From Sphingomonas sp. H160509 (lineage in GTDB: Bacteria; Pseudomonadota; Alphaproteobacteria; Sphingomonadales; Sphingomonadaceae): a DNA stretch of 64,000 nucleotides. The stretch lies in contig NZ_JAMXSR020000002.1 of the NCBI RefSeq assembly GCF_024124765.2, positions 1,635,001-1,699,000 of the forward strand, given 5' to 3'. The notes beneath the pieces are model-generated. The model saw nothing but the letters and a program-made list of their open reading frames with translations. It ran no database searches and was not told the DNA's origin. Of this stretch, positions 18,918 through 29,518 are shown piece after piece. The position numbers and the translations under genes are program-made. Numbering within the stretch: position 1 is the first letter of the stretch; the number at the start of each line of letters is the position of its first letter.

Positions 18918-19192
18918 CCCTCCCTGTGCGCCGGCCGAAATCGCAGCGACCTAGGGCCGAGACGCGGTGGCTGTCGCTGTTGATCCAGTGATCCGTTACG
19001 CGGATTCGGTTGGACAGGTTTTGACTATGGGCCGCGCTATCGGACGCAATCAAGCCTTTTTTGTTGTCAGATCGAAAAGACCTGTCGTACAGATATGCAA
19101 TCATCTCGGCAGGCGAAGGCGCCGCCGACCAACGGGAGGGGCGTGATGTCACGAGCACTGGACGAGCGCGCGCGACTGCGGCCTGTACATTG
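18918..19192. promoter_or_regulatory. Divergent intergenic region between LuxR-type gene and gntP-type gene
   Basis: About 275 bp between two divergent genes, so it must hold both promoters. I cannot place promoter boxes with confidence. A FadR-type operator would be plausible here, given the regulator at 20531, but I see no clear palindrome. Confidence 0.35.
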
Positions 19193-20541
19193 ATGATCAG
19201 CCCCGACATGCGACTCGTGATCGCCGCGCTCGCGGGGATATTCCTTGCCGTCCTGATGATCGTTCGCGGTCGACTCCACCCCTTTATCGGCCTGTTGTGC
19301 GGCGCGTTCACCGTCGGCCTGCTCGCCGGACTCCCCCTCCCCGATGTCGCCAAGGCGGTGCAGAAGGGGGGTAGGCGACATCATCGGCGGCACGGGGCTG
19401 GTCGTCGCACTCGGCCTGTCGCTCGGCGCGATGCTGCATCTGTCGGGTGCGGCGGCGTCGCTTGCAAAGGGCGCGTTGCAGCTGACCGGCAAGCAAGCGG
19501 CACCATGGGCGACGCTGGGCATCGCGATCATCGTCGGGCTTCCGCTGTTCTTCGAGACCGGCCTCGTCCTGCTGCTGCCGATCGTCGTCGCGGCCGCCGA
19601 GGAAATGACCGGCAAGGACGGCGCAGAACGCGATGCCGCCAAGCTGAGGCTGATCATGCCGGCGCTGGCGGGGCTCGGCGTGGTTCATGCACTCGTGCCT
19701 CCGCATCCCGGCCCCCCTGCTCGCGGTCGAGGCGTTGGGCGCCAACCTCGGCAAGACGATGCTCTACGGCATCGCGATCGCCATTCCGACGGCGATCATC
19801 TCGGGGCCGCTGCTCGCGAAGTTTACGACGCGCGGCGTGCGGCTGGAAGCGCCGGTGTTGCATGATCCGGGGCTCGGCATCGCCCCGCCGCCGCGGCTGT
19901 GGTCGCTGTTGATCGTGCTCCTGCCGGTGCTGATGATCGCGACCGGCGAGCTGGGCCAAATGATCCCGGGTATGAAAGGAACCGCATGGCTCGTCGCCGC
20001 GAGCAACCCTGTCGTCGCGCTGCTGCTGACAAACCTCATCGCGCTCCCGCTGCTATTCGGCCGCCGCCTGCGTGAGGCTGCGATTCAGAACGCGGTGTGG
20101 CACGAGACGATGGGGGCCGCGGGCGCGATCCTGCTCGCGATCGGCGCGGGCGGCGCGTTGAAGCAGGTGCTGGTGACCGCTGGCCTGTCCGATCTGCTCG
20201 CGCGAACCGTACTGATGTATTCGATCTCGCCACTGCTGCTCGGCTGGCTGGTCGCGGTCGGCATACGCCTTGCGGCTGGCTCGGCCACCGTAGCGACGAT
20301 CACGGCGGTAGGCATCATGCCAGGCGTCGTCGCAAGCTCGGGCGTGTCGCCCGAACTCGTCGTGCTCGCGATCGGCGCGGGGTCGGTGTTCTTCAGTCAC
20401 GTCAACGATCCCGGCTTCTGGCTCGTCAAAAGCTATGTCGGCACCAGCACCGCGGACACGTTCCGCACCTGGTCGATGCTGGAAACGTCGATCTCGATAG
20501 TCGGCCTCGCGTTCGTTCTGGCGCTCAGCCATGTCGTCTGA
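19193..20541 (+). CDS. GntP-family gluconate/hexuronate proton symporter; two extra bases
   Basis: Inner-membrane permease of the GntP family, about 448 residues, mostly hydrophobic helices. Typical segments are VGDIIGGTGLVVALGLSLGAML, GLPLFFETGLVLLLPIV and FFSHVNDPGFWLVKSY, the last being a hallmark of GntP permeases. Two runs must each lose one base: GGGGGG at 19366-19371 (giving QKGVGDIIGG) and CCCCCC at 19712-19717 (giving HPGPLLAVEALG). The ATG at 19193 is used; one at 19208 is possible. The last codons overlap the downstream FadR-type regulator, implying co-transcription. Substrate is probably gluconate or a related sugar acid. Confidence 0.85.
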
Positions 20542-21262
20542 AACTCCGAGCACCCCGCCGCCGATCGTTCCGGACAAGCCCGCCGCGAACGGCATAAGGC
20601 TGGCGGACCGCGCCTATACCGCGATCGTCCAGATCATCCTCGACGACCGGCTCGCGGTCGGCGATCGGCTTCCCGCCGAGGACAAACTCGCCACGATGTT
20701 CGGCATGTCGCGCACGATCGTCCGCGAGGCGCTGGCGAGGCTCGCGTCCGACGGCATCACGCAGGCGCGGCGCGGCGCGGGATCCTACGTCAAGCGGCGC
20801 CCGTCCGAGCGGCTCGGGTCGCACATGCCGATGGCCGACATCGCGGCGACGCTCGGCACCTACGAAGTGCGCTTCGTACTGGAGGCGGAGGCGGCGCGGC
20901 TCGCGGCACAGCGCCGGTCGCATCACCAGATGGACGCGATCGAACACGCGTTGGAGGCATTGCGCACCGCGTTGCTGTCGAACGCGCCCGCGCATGACGA
21001 GGACTGGGTGCTGCACCGCGCGATCGCCGAGGCGACTGCCAACGCTGCGTTCCTGCCGGTCTTCGATCATCTCCAGGACGCGGTGATGCGTATTCTCCGG
21101 GCCGGTGTCGACATCTCGCGGTCGCGCGCGCCGGAAGTGATCAAGGCCATGATGGACGAGCACGACGCGATCGTCGAAGCCATCCGTGCGCAGGATGCGG
21201 ACGGCGCGGCGCTGGCGATGCGCTGGCATCTCTCGCAAGGCCGCAAGCGCCTGATGCCCTGA
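20531..21262 (+). CDS. FadR-subfamily GntR transcriptional regulator
   Basis: Cytoplasmic repressor-type regulator of 243 residues. The N-terminal winged helix-turn-helix (about residues 20-85) contains LPAEDKLATMFGMSRTIVRE and LARLASDGITQARRGAGSYV, the GntR signature. The C-terminal all-helical FCD domain (about 100-235) has the metal/ligand residues expected in FadR relatives, with D and H in EDWVLHRAIAEAT and H in DEHDAIVEAI. It overlaps the permease gene by 11 bp. It is the obvious candidate regulator of the hexuronate genes around it, with a sugar-acid ligand; that is inference. Confidence 0.88.
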   Translation: MSSETPSTPPPIVPDKPAANGIRLADRAYTAIVQIILDDRLAVGDRLPAEDKLATMFGMSRTIVREALARLASDGITQARRGAGSYVKRRPSERLGSHMPMADIAATLGTYEVRFVLEAEAARLAAQRRSHHQMDAIEHALEALRTALLSNAPAHDEDWVLHRAIAEATANAAFLPVFDHLQDAVMRILRAGVDISRSRAPEVIKAMMDEHDAIVEAIRAQDADGAALAMRWHLSQGRKRLMP

Positions 21263-21405
21263 CGCGTCAGGCTTCGGCTCACGCGCCGCACCTGCGACCA
21301 TGGTCGTAGATGATACCGCGCCCAGTATATCGTAGAGAACGACAAGAATGACACGTCGCCAGGCCGGACCACGGCACGCGCCACGTGCGACAAGGGGATA
21401 GACGG

Positions 21406-24400
21406 ATGAACAAGGTTACGCGCGGTCGACGCTCAGTCGGATCTTTCAATGTTAACGCAACCAGCATGATCGTGCTGGCCACCGCGTTGCTCTGCGCCCC
21501 TGCCGCAGCCCAGACCGTTGCCCCGCCGTCCGACCTGCCCGCTTCGACTCAATCGGCCGATCCGGCAGCGCCGCCCCAGACGCTGACGCCGCAGACCGCC
21601 GCAGAAGAGCAGGCCGCGCCGGACAAGGACATCGTCGTCACGGGGTCTCGCATCGTCTCGAGTGGCTATAACGCGCCAACACCGACGACCGTGATCGGCG
21701 AGGACCAGATACTCAAGAACGCGCAGCCCAACATCTTCAACGCGGTCGCGCAGTTGCCGTCGCTGCAAGGCTCGACCGGTGCCTCCACCGGCACGTTCAG
21801 CACGTCGAGCGGTACGCAAGGACTGAGCTCGTTCTCGTTGCGCGGCCTTGGCCCGATCCGTACGCTGACCCTGCTCGATGGCCAGCGCGTCGTCGGCGCC
21901 AACGTCTCCGGCGTGCCCGACATCAGCATGTTCCCGCAGTTGCTGGTCAAGCGCGTCGACGTCGTCACCGGTGGCGCATCGGCCTCCTACGGCTCGGACG
22001 CAGTCGGCGGCGTGGTCAACTTCATCACCGATACGCGCTTCAAGGGCTTCAAGGCGAACGTCCAGGGCGGCATCACCAACTATGGCGACGACAAGCAGGG
22101 GCCTGGTCCAGGCGGCATTCGGCACGTCGCTGTTCGGCGATAAGCTGCACCTGATCGTCAGCGGCGAATATGACGACGAGGACGGCGTCGGCCCGGGCGA
22201 TTTCGGCACAGACCTCGCCAAGGGTCGCGACTGGTACCGCGCCACTACGCTCGTCAACACCGGACAAACCAACAATGGCCTGCCGCAGTTCAACTACCGC
22301 GACTATGCACAGCCTTATCAATATGCGCGCTACGGCCTGATCAACAACGGCCCGTTGCAGGGCATTGCGTTCGATCAGAGCGGCGCGCCGTATAATTTCA
22401 GTTATGGATCGAACGGTCGTCCGACCGGCACCGGCGGCGTCACCAACTGCTTCCCCGCCAACAGCTTCTGCGTCGGCGGCGACCTATCGGGCGCGCCGGG
22501 CTCGGGCGCATCGCTCCAATCCTCGCTGGAACGGCTCAACGGCTTCGGGCGGATCGGCTTCGACTTCGCCGAGAACAACGAGGCCTATGTGACGGTCAAC
22601 CTTGCGCAGGTGAAGACCAGCAACCAGCCTAGCCCGGGGGTATAACCGCCCGAACCTGACCGTGCAGTGCGCCAACCCCCTTCCTGCCGCAGTTGGTGCG
22701 GGATCGGTGTGCGACGGCGATCAATCCCGCTACCGGTACTCCAGGGATCACTCAGTTCAACTTCGGTACCAGCAACGGCAACTTCCCCGATCCTTTGGTC
22801 CAGACGGACCGGCGCCAGTACCGCTTCGTCGGCGGCCTGAAGGGCAAGTTCGAGATCGGCGGTACGCCCTGGAACTACGACACGTATTACGAACACGGCA
22901 TCACCCTGGCGGCGATCGACGTCGACAATACCGTGTTGCAGCCGCGCTACGTCGCCGCGACCAACGCGATCACGCTAAACGGCGCGATCGTCTGCGCCGA
23001 TCCGGTCGCGCGTGCCGCCGGATGCCAGCCGATCAACATCTTCGGCGGTGCGGTGCCGTCGGCATCGGCGCTCGCCTATGTAACGCCTGCCAATGGCCCA
23101 CTCCAGCGCACCAAGCTGACGCAGGACGTCGCCAGCCTCAACTTCTCCGGCGAGCCGCTCAACCTGTGGGCCGGGCCGTTGTCGGTTGCCTTCGGTGGCG
23201 AGTATCGTCGTGAATTCTACCGCGTTCACGGCGACCCCTATGGTGCGGGCGTCACCGCACTCAGTCCGAACAGCACAGCCTATCCCGCCGATCCGCTGCT
23301 GAATTCCGCGCTGGGCAGCAACTGGGCAGCCGGCAACTACAAGAACGGCCGCGGCAAGTACGAGGTGTATGAGGGATTCCTCGAACTCAACCTGCCGTTG
23401 TTCAACAGCGAAAAGATCGGCCGCGCAAACCTCAACGGCGCGGGCCGCGTGACGCATTACAGCACGTCGGGCACGGTCTGGGCGTGGAAGGCCGGCGGCA
23501 CCTGGGATACGCCGCTCGACGGCATCCGGTTGCGCGCCGTCACGTCACGCGACGTCCGTGCGCCGAACCTGTCCGAACTGTTCGCCGCACCGACCGTCAC
23601 CACGCTGCCGAACTTTACCAATCCGTTTTCCGGTAGCGGCGTGCAGGCGTTCCAGAACACCGTCGGTAACCCAGATCTGAAGCCGGAAATCGCGCGCAAT
23701 ACCGAGGTCGGTATCGTCCTGTCACACCCGTCATGGGCACCGGGTCTCGGTCTGTCGTTCGACTATTACAAGATCAAGCTAGACGGCGTCGTCTCGACAC
23801 TGTCGCCCGATCAGATCGTCCGCTTCTGCTTCGAGGGCAATCAAGCGTTCTGCGGCGGCTTCGTGCTGAACAGCCCGACCCAGGGCGGCAATTTCATCAA
23901 CGTCCAGCCGTTCAATCTGGCATCGTGGAAGACCAGCGGGTTCGACATCGAGGCGAGCTATCAGTGGAAGAAGCCACTCGGCATCCCCGGCAACTTCACG
24001 CTCCGCGTGCTGGGTACGCATGTGAAGGAGTTCCTCGTCGACGCCGGGATCGCCGGTGTTGACGTGGTCGACCAGGCCGGGGCCAACAACGGCGCGACGC
24101 CGGATTGGAAGTGGTTGGCGACGCAGAGCTACGACAACGACGTCTTCAGCCTCAACCTGCAGGAGCGCTGGTTCTCGGACGGCGTGTTCGGCAATCAATA
24201 TGTCGTGTGCACCAGCGCTTGCCCGGTCTCGACCGCCAACCACCCGACCATCGACTATAACACGATGAAGGGTGCCTTCTATTTCGACCTCGGCGGTTCG
24301 GTGAACCTGACCAAGCAGGTCAGCATGTTCTTCAAGGTCGACAATCTGTTCGATCACGACCCAGAGCCCGCGCCGCAGACCAATACCGGCCTGGACGTGA

Positions 24401-24462
24401 ACCCGGCCCTGTACGACACGCTCGGCCGCTTCTACCGCCTGGGCGTCCGCGCCCGGTTCTGA
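21406..24462 (+). CDS. TonB-dependent receptor of the sugar locus; three extra bases
   Basis: Outer-membrane TonB-dependent receptor, about 1017 residues when three runs are each shortened by one: GGGG 22098-22101 (giving QGLVQAAFG), GGGGG 22636-22640 (giving PSPGYNRPN) and CCCCC 22676-22680 (giving CANPFLPQL). It has a signal peptide ending CAPAAAQ (about residue 35), a Pro/Ala linker, a TonB-box-like segment DKDIVVTGSRI (about 72), a plug (DGQRVVGANVSGVPDISMFP, KRVDVVTGGASASYGSDAVG) and a barrel ending GVRARF. Position next to the regulator and the uronate enzymes suggests uptake of xylan-derived or uronic oligosaccharides. Confidence 0.88.
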
Positions 24463-24470
24463 TCGACCTG

Positions 24471-24496
24471 TCCCCGGTAGCGGTTGCTATCGGGGA
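24471..24496. terminator. Hairpin between converging receptor and lactonase genes
   Basis: The inverted repeat TCCCCGGTAGC ... GCTATCGGGGA lies just after the receptor stop and 62 bp from the end of the converging lactonase gene. It has no T tract, but its place suits a two-way terminator. Confidence 0.45.
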
Positions 24497-24557
24497 GCGT
24501 CCCAAGACCGTGCCAACGTGACCGATGGGCAAACGACCCGTGTCGAACGAAGACGGA

Positions 24558-25614
24558 TCAGCCCTCGCTTTGCCAACCCGCACGGAGCGGCAGGCGCAGG
24601 ACGCGGTCGTTCGCGGTCATGAACAACGCCCGCCCCCGTTCCCCGAACGCGCAGTTGGCGATCGGCGCGCCGGTCGTCACCAGCGCGAGCGGCTCTGCAT
24701 CGGGCGTCATGAACATCATCCCGCCGGGCACCGAGCACACGAGCGTTCCATCCCGCGCGACCTTCATGCCGTCGGGCAATCCAGCCCCGCCCCGCGCCTT
24801 CATCACCTTGGCATCGAGCAGCACCCGGGCATTGCGCACGCCCTTGGCATCGAGGTCGTAGACCATGATCCGGGGGTGCGGTTTCGTCCGACACCGATAC
24901 GTAGAGTCGCGTCTCGTCGGGGGACAGCGCGATACCATTCGGTCGCGTCAGGCTTCCCTCCAGCAGTTCGACCACGCCACCGGGACGCAGCCGATAGACG
25001 CCGTTCACCGACATTTCCTTCAGCGGCGAGGTATCGCCTTCGGTCAAGCCGTAAGGCGGATCGGTGAAGTAGATCGTCCCGTCGCGCGCGACGTGCATGT
25101 CGTTCGGGCTGTTGAACCGCTTGCCCTGATACCGGTCGATCGCCACCTCGCGTCGCCGCGTAACCAGATCGACCCGGTCGATCGAACGCCCACCACTGTT
25201 CGCGATCAGTAGCCGGCCTGCGTGGTCGAGCGTCAGTCCGTTCGCACCCGGCTCGCGGATGAACTTCGGATCGGTGCCCGCTGCTCCCGACGGATCGAGG
25301 AACGGCATGGCCGGTCCACCCTTGCGCCAGCGACGAACGATATTGGCCGGGGGGTCGGAGAACAGCAGATATTGGCCGGCTTCCACCCATACCGGCCCCT
25401 CCGCCCAGCGAATGCCGGTCGCGATCGTCTCGACCCGCGTGCCAGGCGCGACCATCCGGTCGAACGCCGGCGATATCCGCTGGATACGCGGCTCGGCGGC
25501 GGGGCCAGCACCAAAAGCAGGCGCGGCGACCATCGCCATCGCTCCGAACAGGATGTCGCGACGTCCCGGCCGGAACGTGCCCTTCGCGCGACGCTCGAGG
25601 CCGATCTGTTTCAT
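24558..25614 (-). CDS. SMP-30/gluconolactonase-family lactonase; one extra base at 24872-24876
   Basis: Exported six-bladed propeller enzyme of the SMP-30/gluconolactonase/LRE family, about 351 residues. The N-terminus has a twin-arginine-like signal (RRDILFGAMAMVAAPAFGAG). The family features include WAEGPVWVEAGQYLLFSDPP (metal Glu near residue 73), NGLTLDHAGRLLIANSGGRS, FNSPNDMHVARDGTIYFTDP with the metal-binding Asn and Asp, and RPNGIALSPDETRLYVS. Shortening the G run at 24872-24876 joins this to the C-terminal part (RIMVYDLDAKG ... GWQSEG). Its ATG overlaps the uxaC stop by 4 bp. It probably opens sugar-acid lactones in the periplasm. Confidence 0.85.
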
Positions 25615-27023
25615 AGTCGATAGGCCTGCTTGACCAGATCGTAGGCGAGCGCTCGGGCAACCTCGTGCGCTTCATCCTCTTCGAGCCGGTGTTCGGCGAC
25701 GAGTTTCGCCAGGAAGGCACAGTCCATCCGGCGCGCGACGTCGTGCCGCGCGGGGATCGATAGGAAGGCGCGCGTGTCGTCGTTGAAGCCGACCGTGTTG
25801 TAGAAGCCGGCAGTCTCCGTCGCCCGCTCGCGGAAGCGGCGCATCCCCTCCGGACTGTCGTGGAACCACCAGGGCGGGCCGAGCCGCAGCGACGGGTAAT
25901 GGCCGGCGAGCGGCGCGAGTTCGCGGGAATAGGTGTCCTCGTCCAGCGTGAACAGGATCAGCGTCAGGCGGGGGTCATTGCCGAACCGGTCGAGCAGCGG
26001 TTTCAATGCGCGGACGAACTCGCCTGGAAGCGGAATGTCGCCACCCTTGTCGCGACCGAAGCGCGCGAGCACCGAGGCGTTGTGGCTGCGCGAGACGGCG
26101 GGGTGGAGCTGCATCACCATGCCGTCCTCGACCGACATCGCCGCCATCTCGGTCAGCATCTGCGCGCGGAAGAGTTCGGCGTCTGCGGCGGTCGGCTGCG
26201 CCATGACGCGCGCATAGAGCGCCTCGGCTTCGGCGGGCGTCAGGTCCGCCGTCGCGGCCGACGGGTGACCGTGATCGGTCGAGGTCGCGCCGGCATCGCG
26301 GAAGCGCGCGCGGTGGAAGCGGTGCGCCGCAAGATAGCCCGCGTAGCTGCCGACGTCTTCGCCCGCAGTCTCGCCGAAGCGGCGGACGTTGGCGGCAAAG
26401 CCCGGCGTGTCGGGATCGACGACCGGATCGGGGCGATACGCCGTGACGACGCGGCCGTTCCAATCGCTCGCGCGGATCGCGGCGTGATGCTCCAGCGGGT
26501 CGAGCGGGCTTTCGGTGGTTGCGATCAGTTCGATCCCGAACCGGTCGAACAGCGCGCGCGGGCGGAACTCGGGCGTCTTCAGCGCGGCATCGATCGTGTC
26601 GAAATACAGGTCCGCAGTCGCGGGTTCGAGGCGGACGTCGATGCCGAACGCCTCGGCGAACACCCAGTCGAGCCACATCCGCGATGGCGTGCCGCGGAAC
26701 AGATGGTAGTTCGCCGCGAAGATCTTCCAGATCGCGCGCGGATCGCTCTCGGTCGGACTGCCATCTACCGTCGGCACACCGAGCGCTTCGAGCGGCACGC
26801 CCTGGCTGTAGAGCATCCGGAACACATAATGATCGGGGACGATCAGCAGCGAGGCGGGATCGCTGAACGCCTCGTTCCCCGCGAACCAAGCCGGATCGGT
26901 ATGGCCGTGCGGGCTGACGATCGGCAGGTCCTTGACCCCGGCATGTAGCGCGCGGGCGATGTCGCGGGTGCGGCCTTCGCTGGGAAACAGGCGGTCGGGG
27001 TGGAGACGTAGCGGATGGGTCAT
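25611..27023 (-). CDS. uxaC: Glucuronate isomerase UxaC
   Basis: Cytoplasmic uronate isomerase converting D-glucuronate to D-fructuronate (and galacturonate to tagaturonate). The intact frame gives 470 residues, the usual length. Visible family motifs are SPHGHTDPAWFAGNEAFSDP near residue 37 (metal-binding His residues), VPDHYVFRMLYSQG, ATTESPLDPLEHHAAI (about 175) and GPPWWFHDSPEGMRRF (about 400). The ATG at 27023 overlaps the transporter stop by 4 bp, and the stop overlaps the lactonase ATG by 4 bp, so the three are tightly coupled. It makes the product that fructuronate reductase (not in this window) would reduce to mannonate. Confidence 0.95.
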   Translation of the reverse strand: MTHPLRLHPDRLFPSEGRTRDIARALHAGVKDLPIVSPHGHTDPAWFAGNEAFSDPASLLIVPDHYVFRMLYSQGVPLEALGVPTVDGSPTESDPRAIWKIFAANYHLFRGTPSRMWLDWVFAEAFGIDVRLEPATADLYFDTIDAALKTPEFRPRALFDRFGIELIATTESPLDPLEHHAAIRASDWNGRVVTAYRPDPVVDPDTPGFAANVRRFGETAGEDVGSYAGYLAAHRFHRARFRDAGATSTDHGHPSAATADLTPAEAEALYARVMAQPTAADAELFRAQMLTEMAAMSVEDGMVMQLHPAVSRSHNASVLARFGRDKGGDIPLPGEFVRALKPLLDRFGNDPRLTLILFTLDEDTYSRELAPLAGHYPSLRLGPPWWFHDSPEGMRRFRERATETAGFYNTVGFNDDTRAFLSIPARHDVARRMDCAFLAKLVAEHRLEEDEAHEVARALAYDLVKQAYRL

Positions 27024-28301
27024 GCGAGGCGTTCCGGATCGACGGGAGTATAATGCGGTACGAGCAGGTGGATAACCAGCAACGCGACGAAATAGGCGCA
27101 TCCGGCGACCACGAAGATCGGGCCATAGCTGCCGACGCCGGCGAGGATCGTGCCCGCGAACTTGGCCATCAGCATGCCGCCGAATGCGCCCGCGAGCCCG
27201 CCGAGACCGATCACCGATCCGCCCATGCCGCGCGGAAACAGGTCGCCGGGGATTGCGTACACGTTGGCGGAGAAGCCCTGGTGACACGCGCACGCTAATC
27301 CAATCGCAGCGACTGCCCACCATAGCCCGGGAGCCTGCGCGGCGAAGATGATCGGCAGAGCGAACAATGCGCAGGCGAACAACGCCGTCTTTCGCGCGCG
27401 GTTCGGCGTCTGGCCGCATGCCAGCAGCCGCGACGAGAACCAGCCGCCCGCGACCGATCCGACATCCGCCAGCACGTACACAGCGACCAGCGGCGGGCCA
27501 AAATCGAGCATCTTCACGCCGTATTGCCGGTTGAAGAAGTCGGGCAGCCAGAACAGGAAGGTCCACCACACCGGATCGATTAGGAACCGACCGAGCATAT
27601 AGGCCCAGGTCTGTCGCAACCGCAGCAGCGTGCGCCAGCGGACCGGCTTGGCGGCGGGCACCGGGTCGGCCTCAATCCACGCCAGCTCCTCAGGTGTCAC
27701 GCGCGGGTGCTTGCGCGGCGATCGATAGAAGGCGAGCCAGGCGACCAACCAGATCACGGTCAGCGCGCCGGTCGCGATGAACGCCATCCGCCAGCCGAAC
27801 GTCACCGCGATCATGGGCACGATCAACGGCGTGAGGATCGCGCCGACGTTCGAGCCGGCGTTGAAAATGCCGATCGCCAGCGCACGCTCGCGTTGCGGAA
27901 ACCATTCGTTCGCAGCCGCCAGCGCGGCGGGAAACGCACCAGCCTCGCCAATCGCAAGCGGGATGCGCGCGAAGATCATCATGCCCGCGCTCGTGAACAG
28001 CGCGTGCGCGACATGCCCGATCGTCCACAGCGTCACCGCGACCGCATAGCCGATCTTCGCGCCTACCCGGTCGACGAACCGCCCGAACAGCACATAGGCA
28101 ATGCCGTACGCCGCCTGGAATGCGATCGCGAGATCGGCATAGCCCCTGCTCGCTCCAGTTATAGCGCGCCTGGAGTTCGGGTTTCAGCACCGGCAGCACG
28201 AGCCGGTCGATATAGCTCAGCGCGACGGCAGCGAAGAGCAATGCACAGACGATCCACCGCACTTTGCCGCGCGGCTTCTCGATCGTGGTGGCGGCGGTCA
28301 C
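27020..28301 (-). CDS. Hexuronate MFS transporter (ExuT-like); one extra base at 28143-28146
   Basis: Inner-membrane symporter of the anion:cation (ACS) branch of the MFS, about 426 residues and 12 helices. Near the start it reads [20 protein letters not shown], then [20 protein letters not shown] and [20 protein letters not shown] once the CCCC run at 28143-28146 loses one base; these are typical of ExuT/GudP-like hexuronate transporters. The GTG at 28301 overlaps the mannonate dehydratase stop by 4 bp (GTGA), and the end overlaps uxaC by 4 bp. Substrates are probably glucuronate and galacturonate. Confidence 0.88.
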
Positions 28302-29508
28302 CAGTTGCACAGCGTGCCATCCTCGAGACGCGCGACCGGGAGATACGCGCGCTTATAGTCGTAGGTCGCGGCAAGCTCCTCGTCGATGTCGACACCAAGC
28401 CCCGGCGCCTCCCCGGATGCATCATGCCGTCGTCGAAGCTGTACGCGTGCGGGAAGACCGCATCGGTCTCGTCGGTGTGCGGCATATGCTCCTGCACGCC
28501 AAAATTGGGCACCGACAGCCCGAAATGCAGCGCCGCCGCCATCGCGACCGGCGACAGGTCGGTCGCGCCGTGGCACCCGGTCCGCACCTGATACAAATCC
28601 GCAAGCGAAGCGATCCGGCGCAGATGCGTGATCCCGCCGGCATGCACGACGGTCGCGCGGATATAGTCGATCAGCTGGTTCTGGATCAGGTCCTTCGCGT
28701 CCCAGATCGAATTGAACACCTCGCCCACCGCGATCGGCGTCGTCGTGTGGTGGCGGATCAGCTTGAACGCCTCCTGGTTCTCGGCCGGCGTCGGATCCTC
28801 GATCCAGAACAGATTATACGGCTCGAGCGCCTTGCCCAGCCGCCCCGCCTCGATCGGCGTCAGCCGGTGGTGGATATCGTGGAGCAAATGCACGTCCCAG
28901 CCCATTGCCTCGCGCGCCACCTTGAACAATTCGGGGACGACGCGGAGGTATTTCTCGGTCGACCACACGCTCTCGCTCGGCAGGTCGGCATCGGCGGGCT
29001 CGTAGCGTGCGCCATGCTTGGCGACACCGTAGGTCGAGGCGAGCCCCGGCACGCCGCATTGCAGCCGGATCGCCTTGTAGCCCTTCGCCTGCTCGGCCTT
29101 TGCGACCGCGATCGTGTCCTCGATCGTGGTGCCGTTGGCGTGCGCGTAGACCATGCACGCATCGCGCGCCGCGCCGCCGAGCAACTGGTACACCGGCATG
29201 CCCGCAAGCTTGCCCTTGATGTCCCAGAGCGCGGTGTCGACCGCAGCGATCGCCGCCATCGTCACCGGGCCGCGCCGCCAATACGCGCCCTTGTAGAGAT
29301 ACTGCCAGACGTCCTCGATCCGGTGCGCGTCGCGACCGATCAGGCACGGCACGACGTGATCGGTCAGGTAGCTGGCGACGCTCAACTCGCGGCCGTTGAG
29401 CGTGGCATCACCGAGCCCGGTGGTACCATCGTCGCATTCGATCTTCAGCGTGACGAAGTTGCGGCCCGGACAGGTGACGATGACGCGGGCGGAAACGATC
29501 TTGGGCAT
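28298..29508 (-). CDS. manD: D-mannonate dehydratase ManD (RspA-type enolase superfamily); one missing base near 28411
   Basis: Dehydrates D-mannonate to 2-keto-3-deoxygluconate. About 403 residues. The N-terminal capping domain starts [20 protein letters not shown]. The barrel holds the metal ligands in [16 protein letters not shown] (Asp), [15 protein letters not shown] (Glu) and [13 protein letters not shown] (Glu), and the conserved His in [13 protein letters not shown]. These match the ManD/RspA group of the mandelate racemase family. The C-terminus is out of frame as read; adding one base to the CCCC run at 28411-28414 gives [20 protein letters not shown] and an end at GTLCNW. It is followed by the transporter with a 4-bp overlap. 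Confidence 0.9.
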
Positions 29509-29518
29509 CGCGGGTCCT

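Noticed and set aside
19061..19192. Longer N-terminus for the GntP-type permease from 19061
   Set aside because: The 44 extra residues are charged and do not resemble the family; a helix starts directly after the ATG at 19193.
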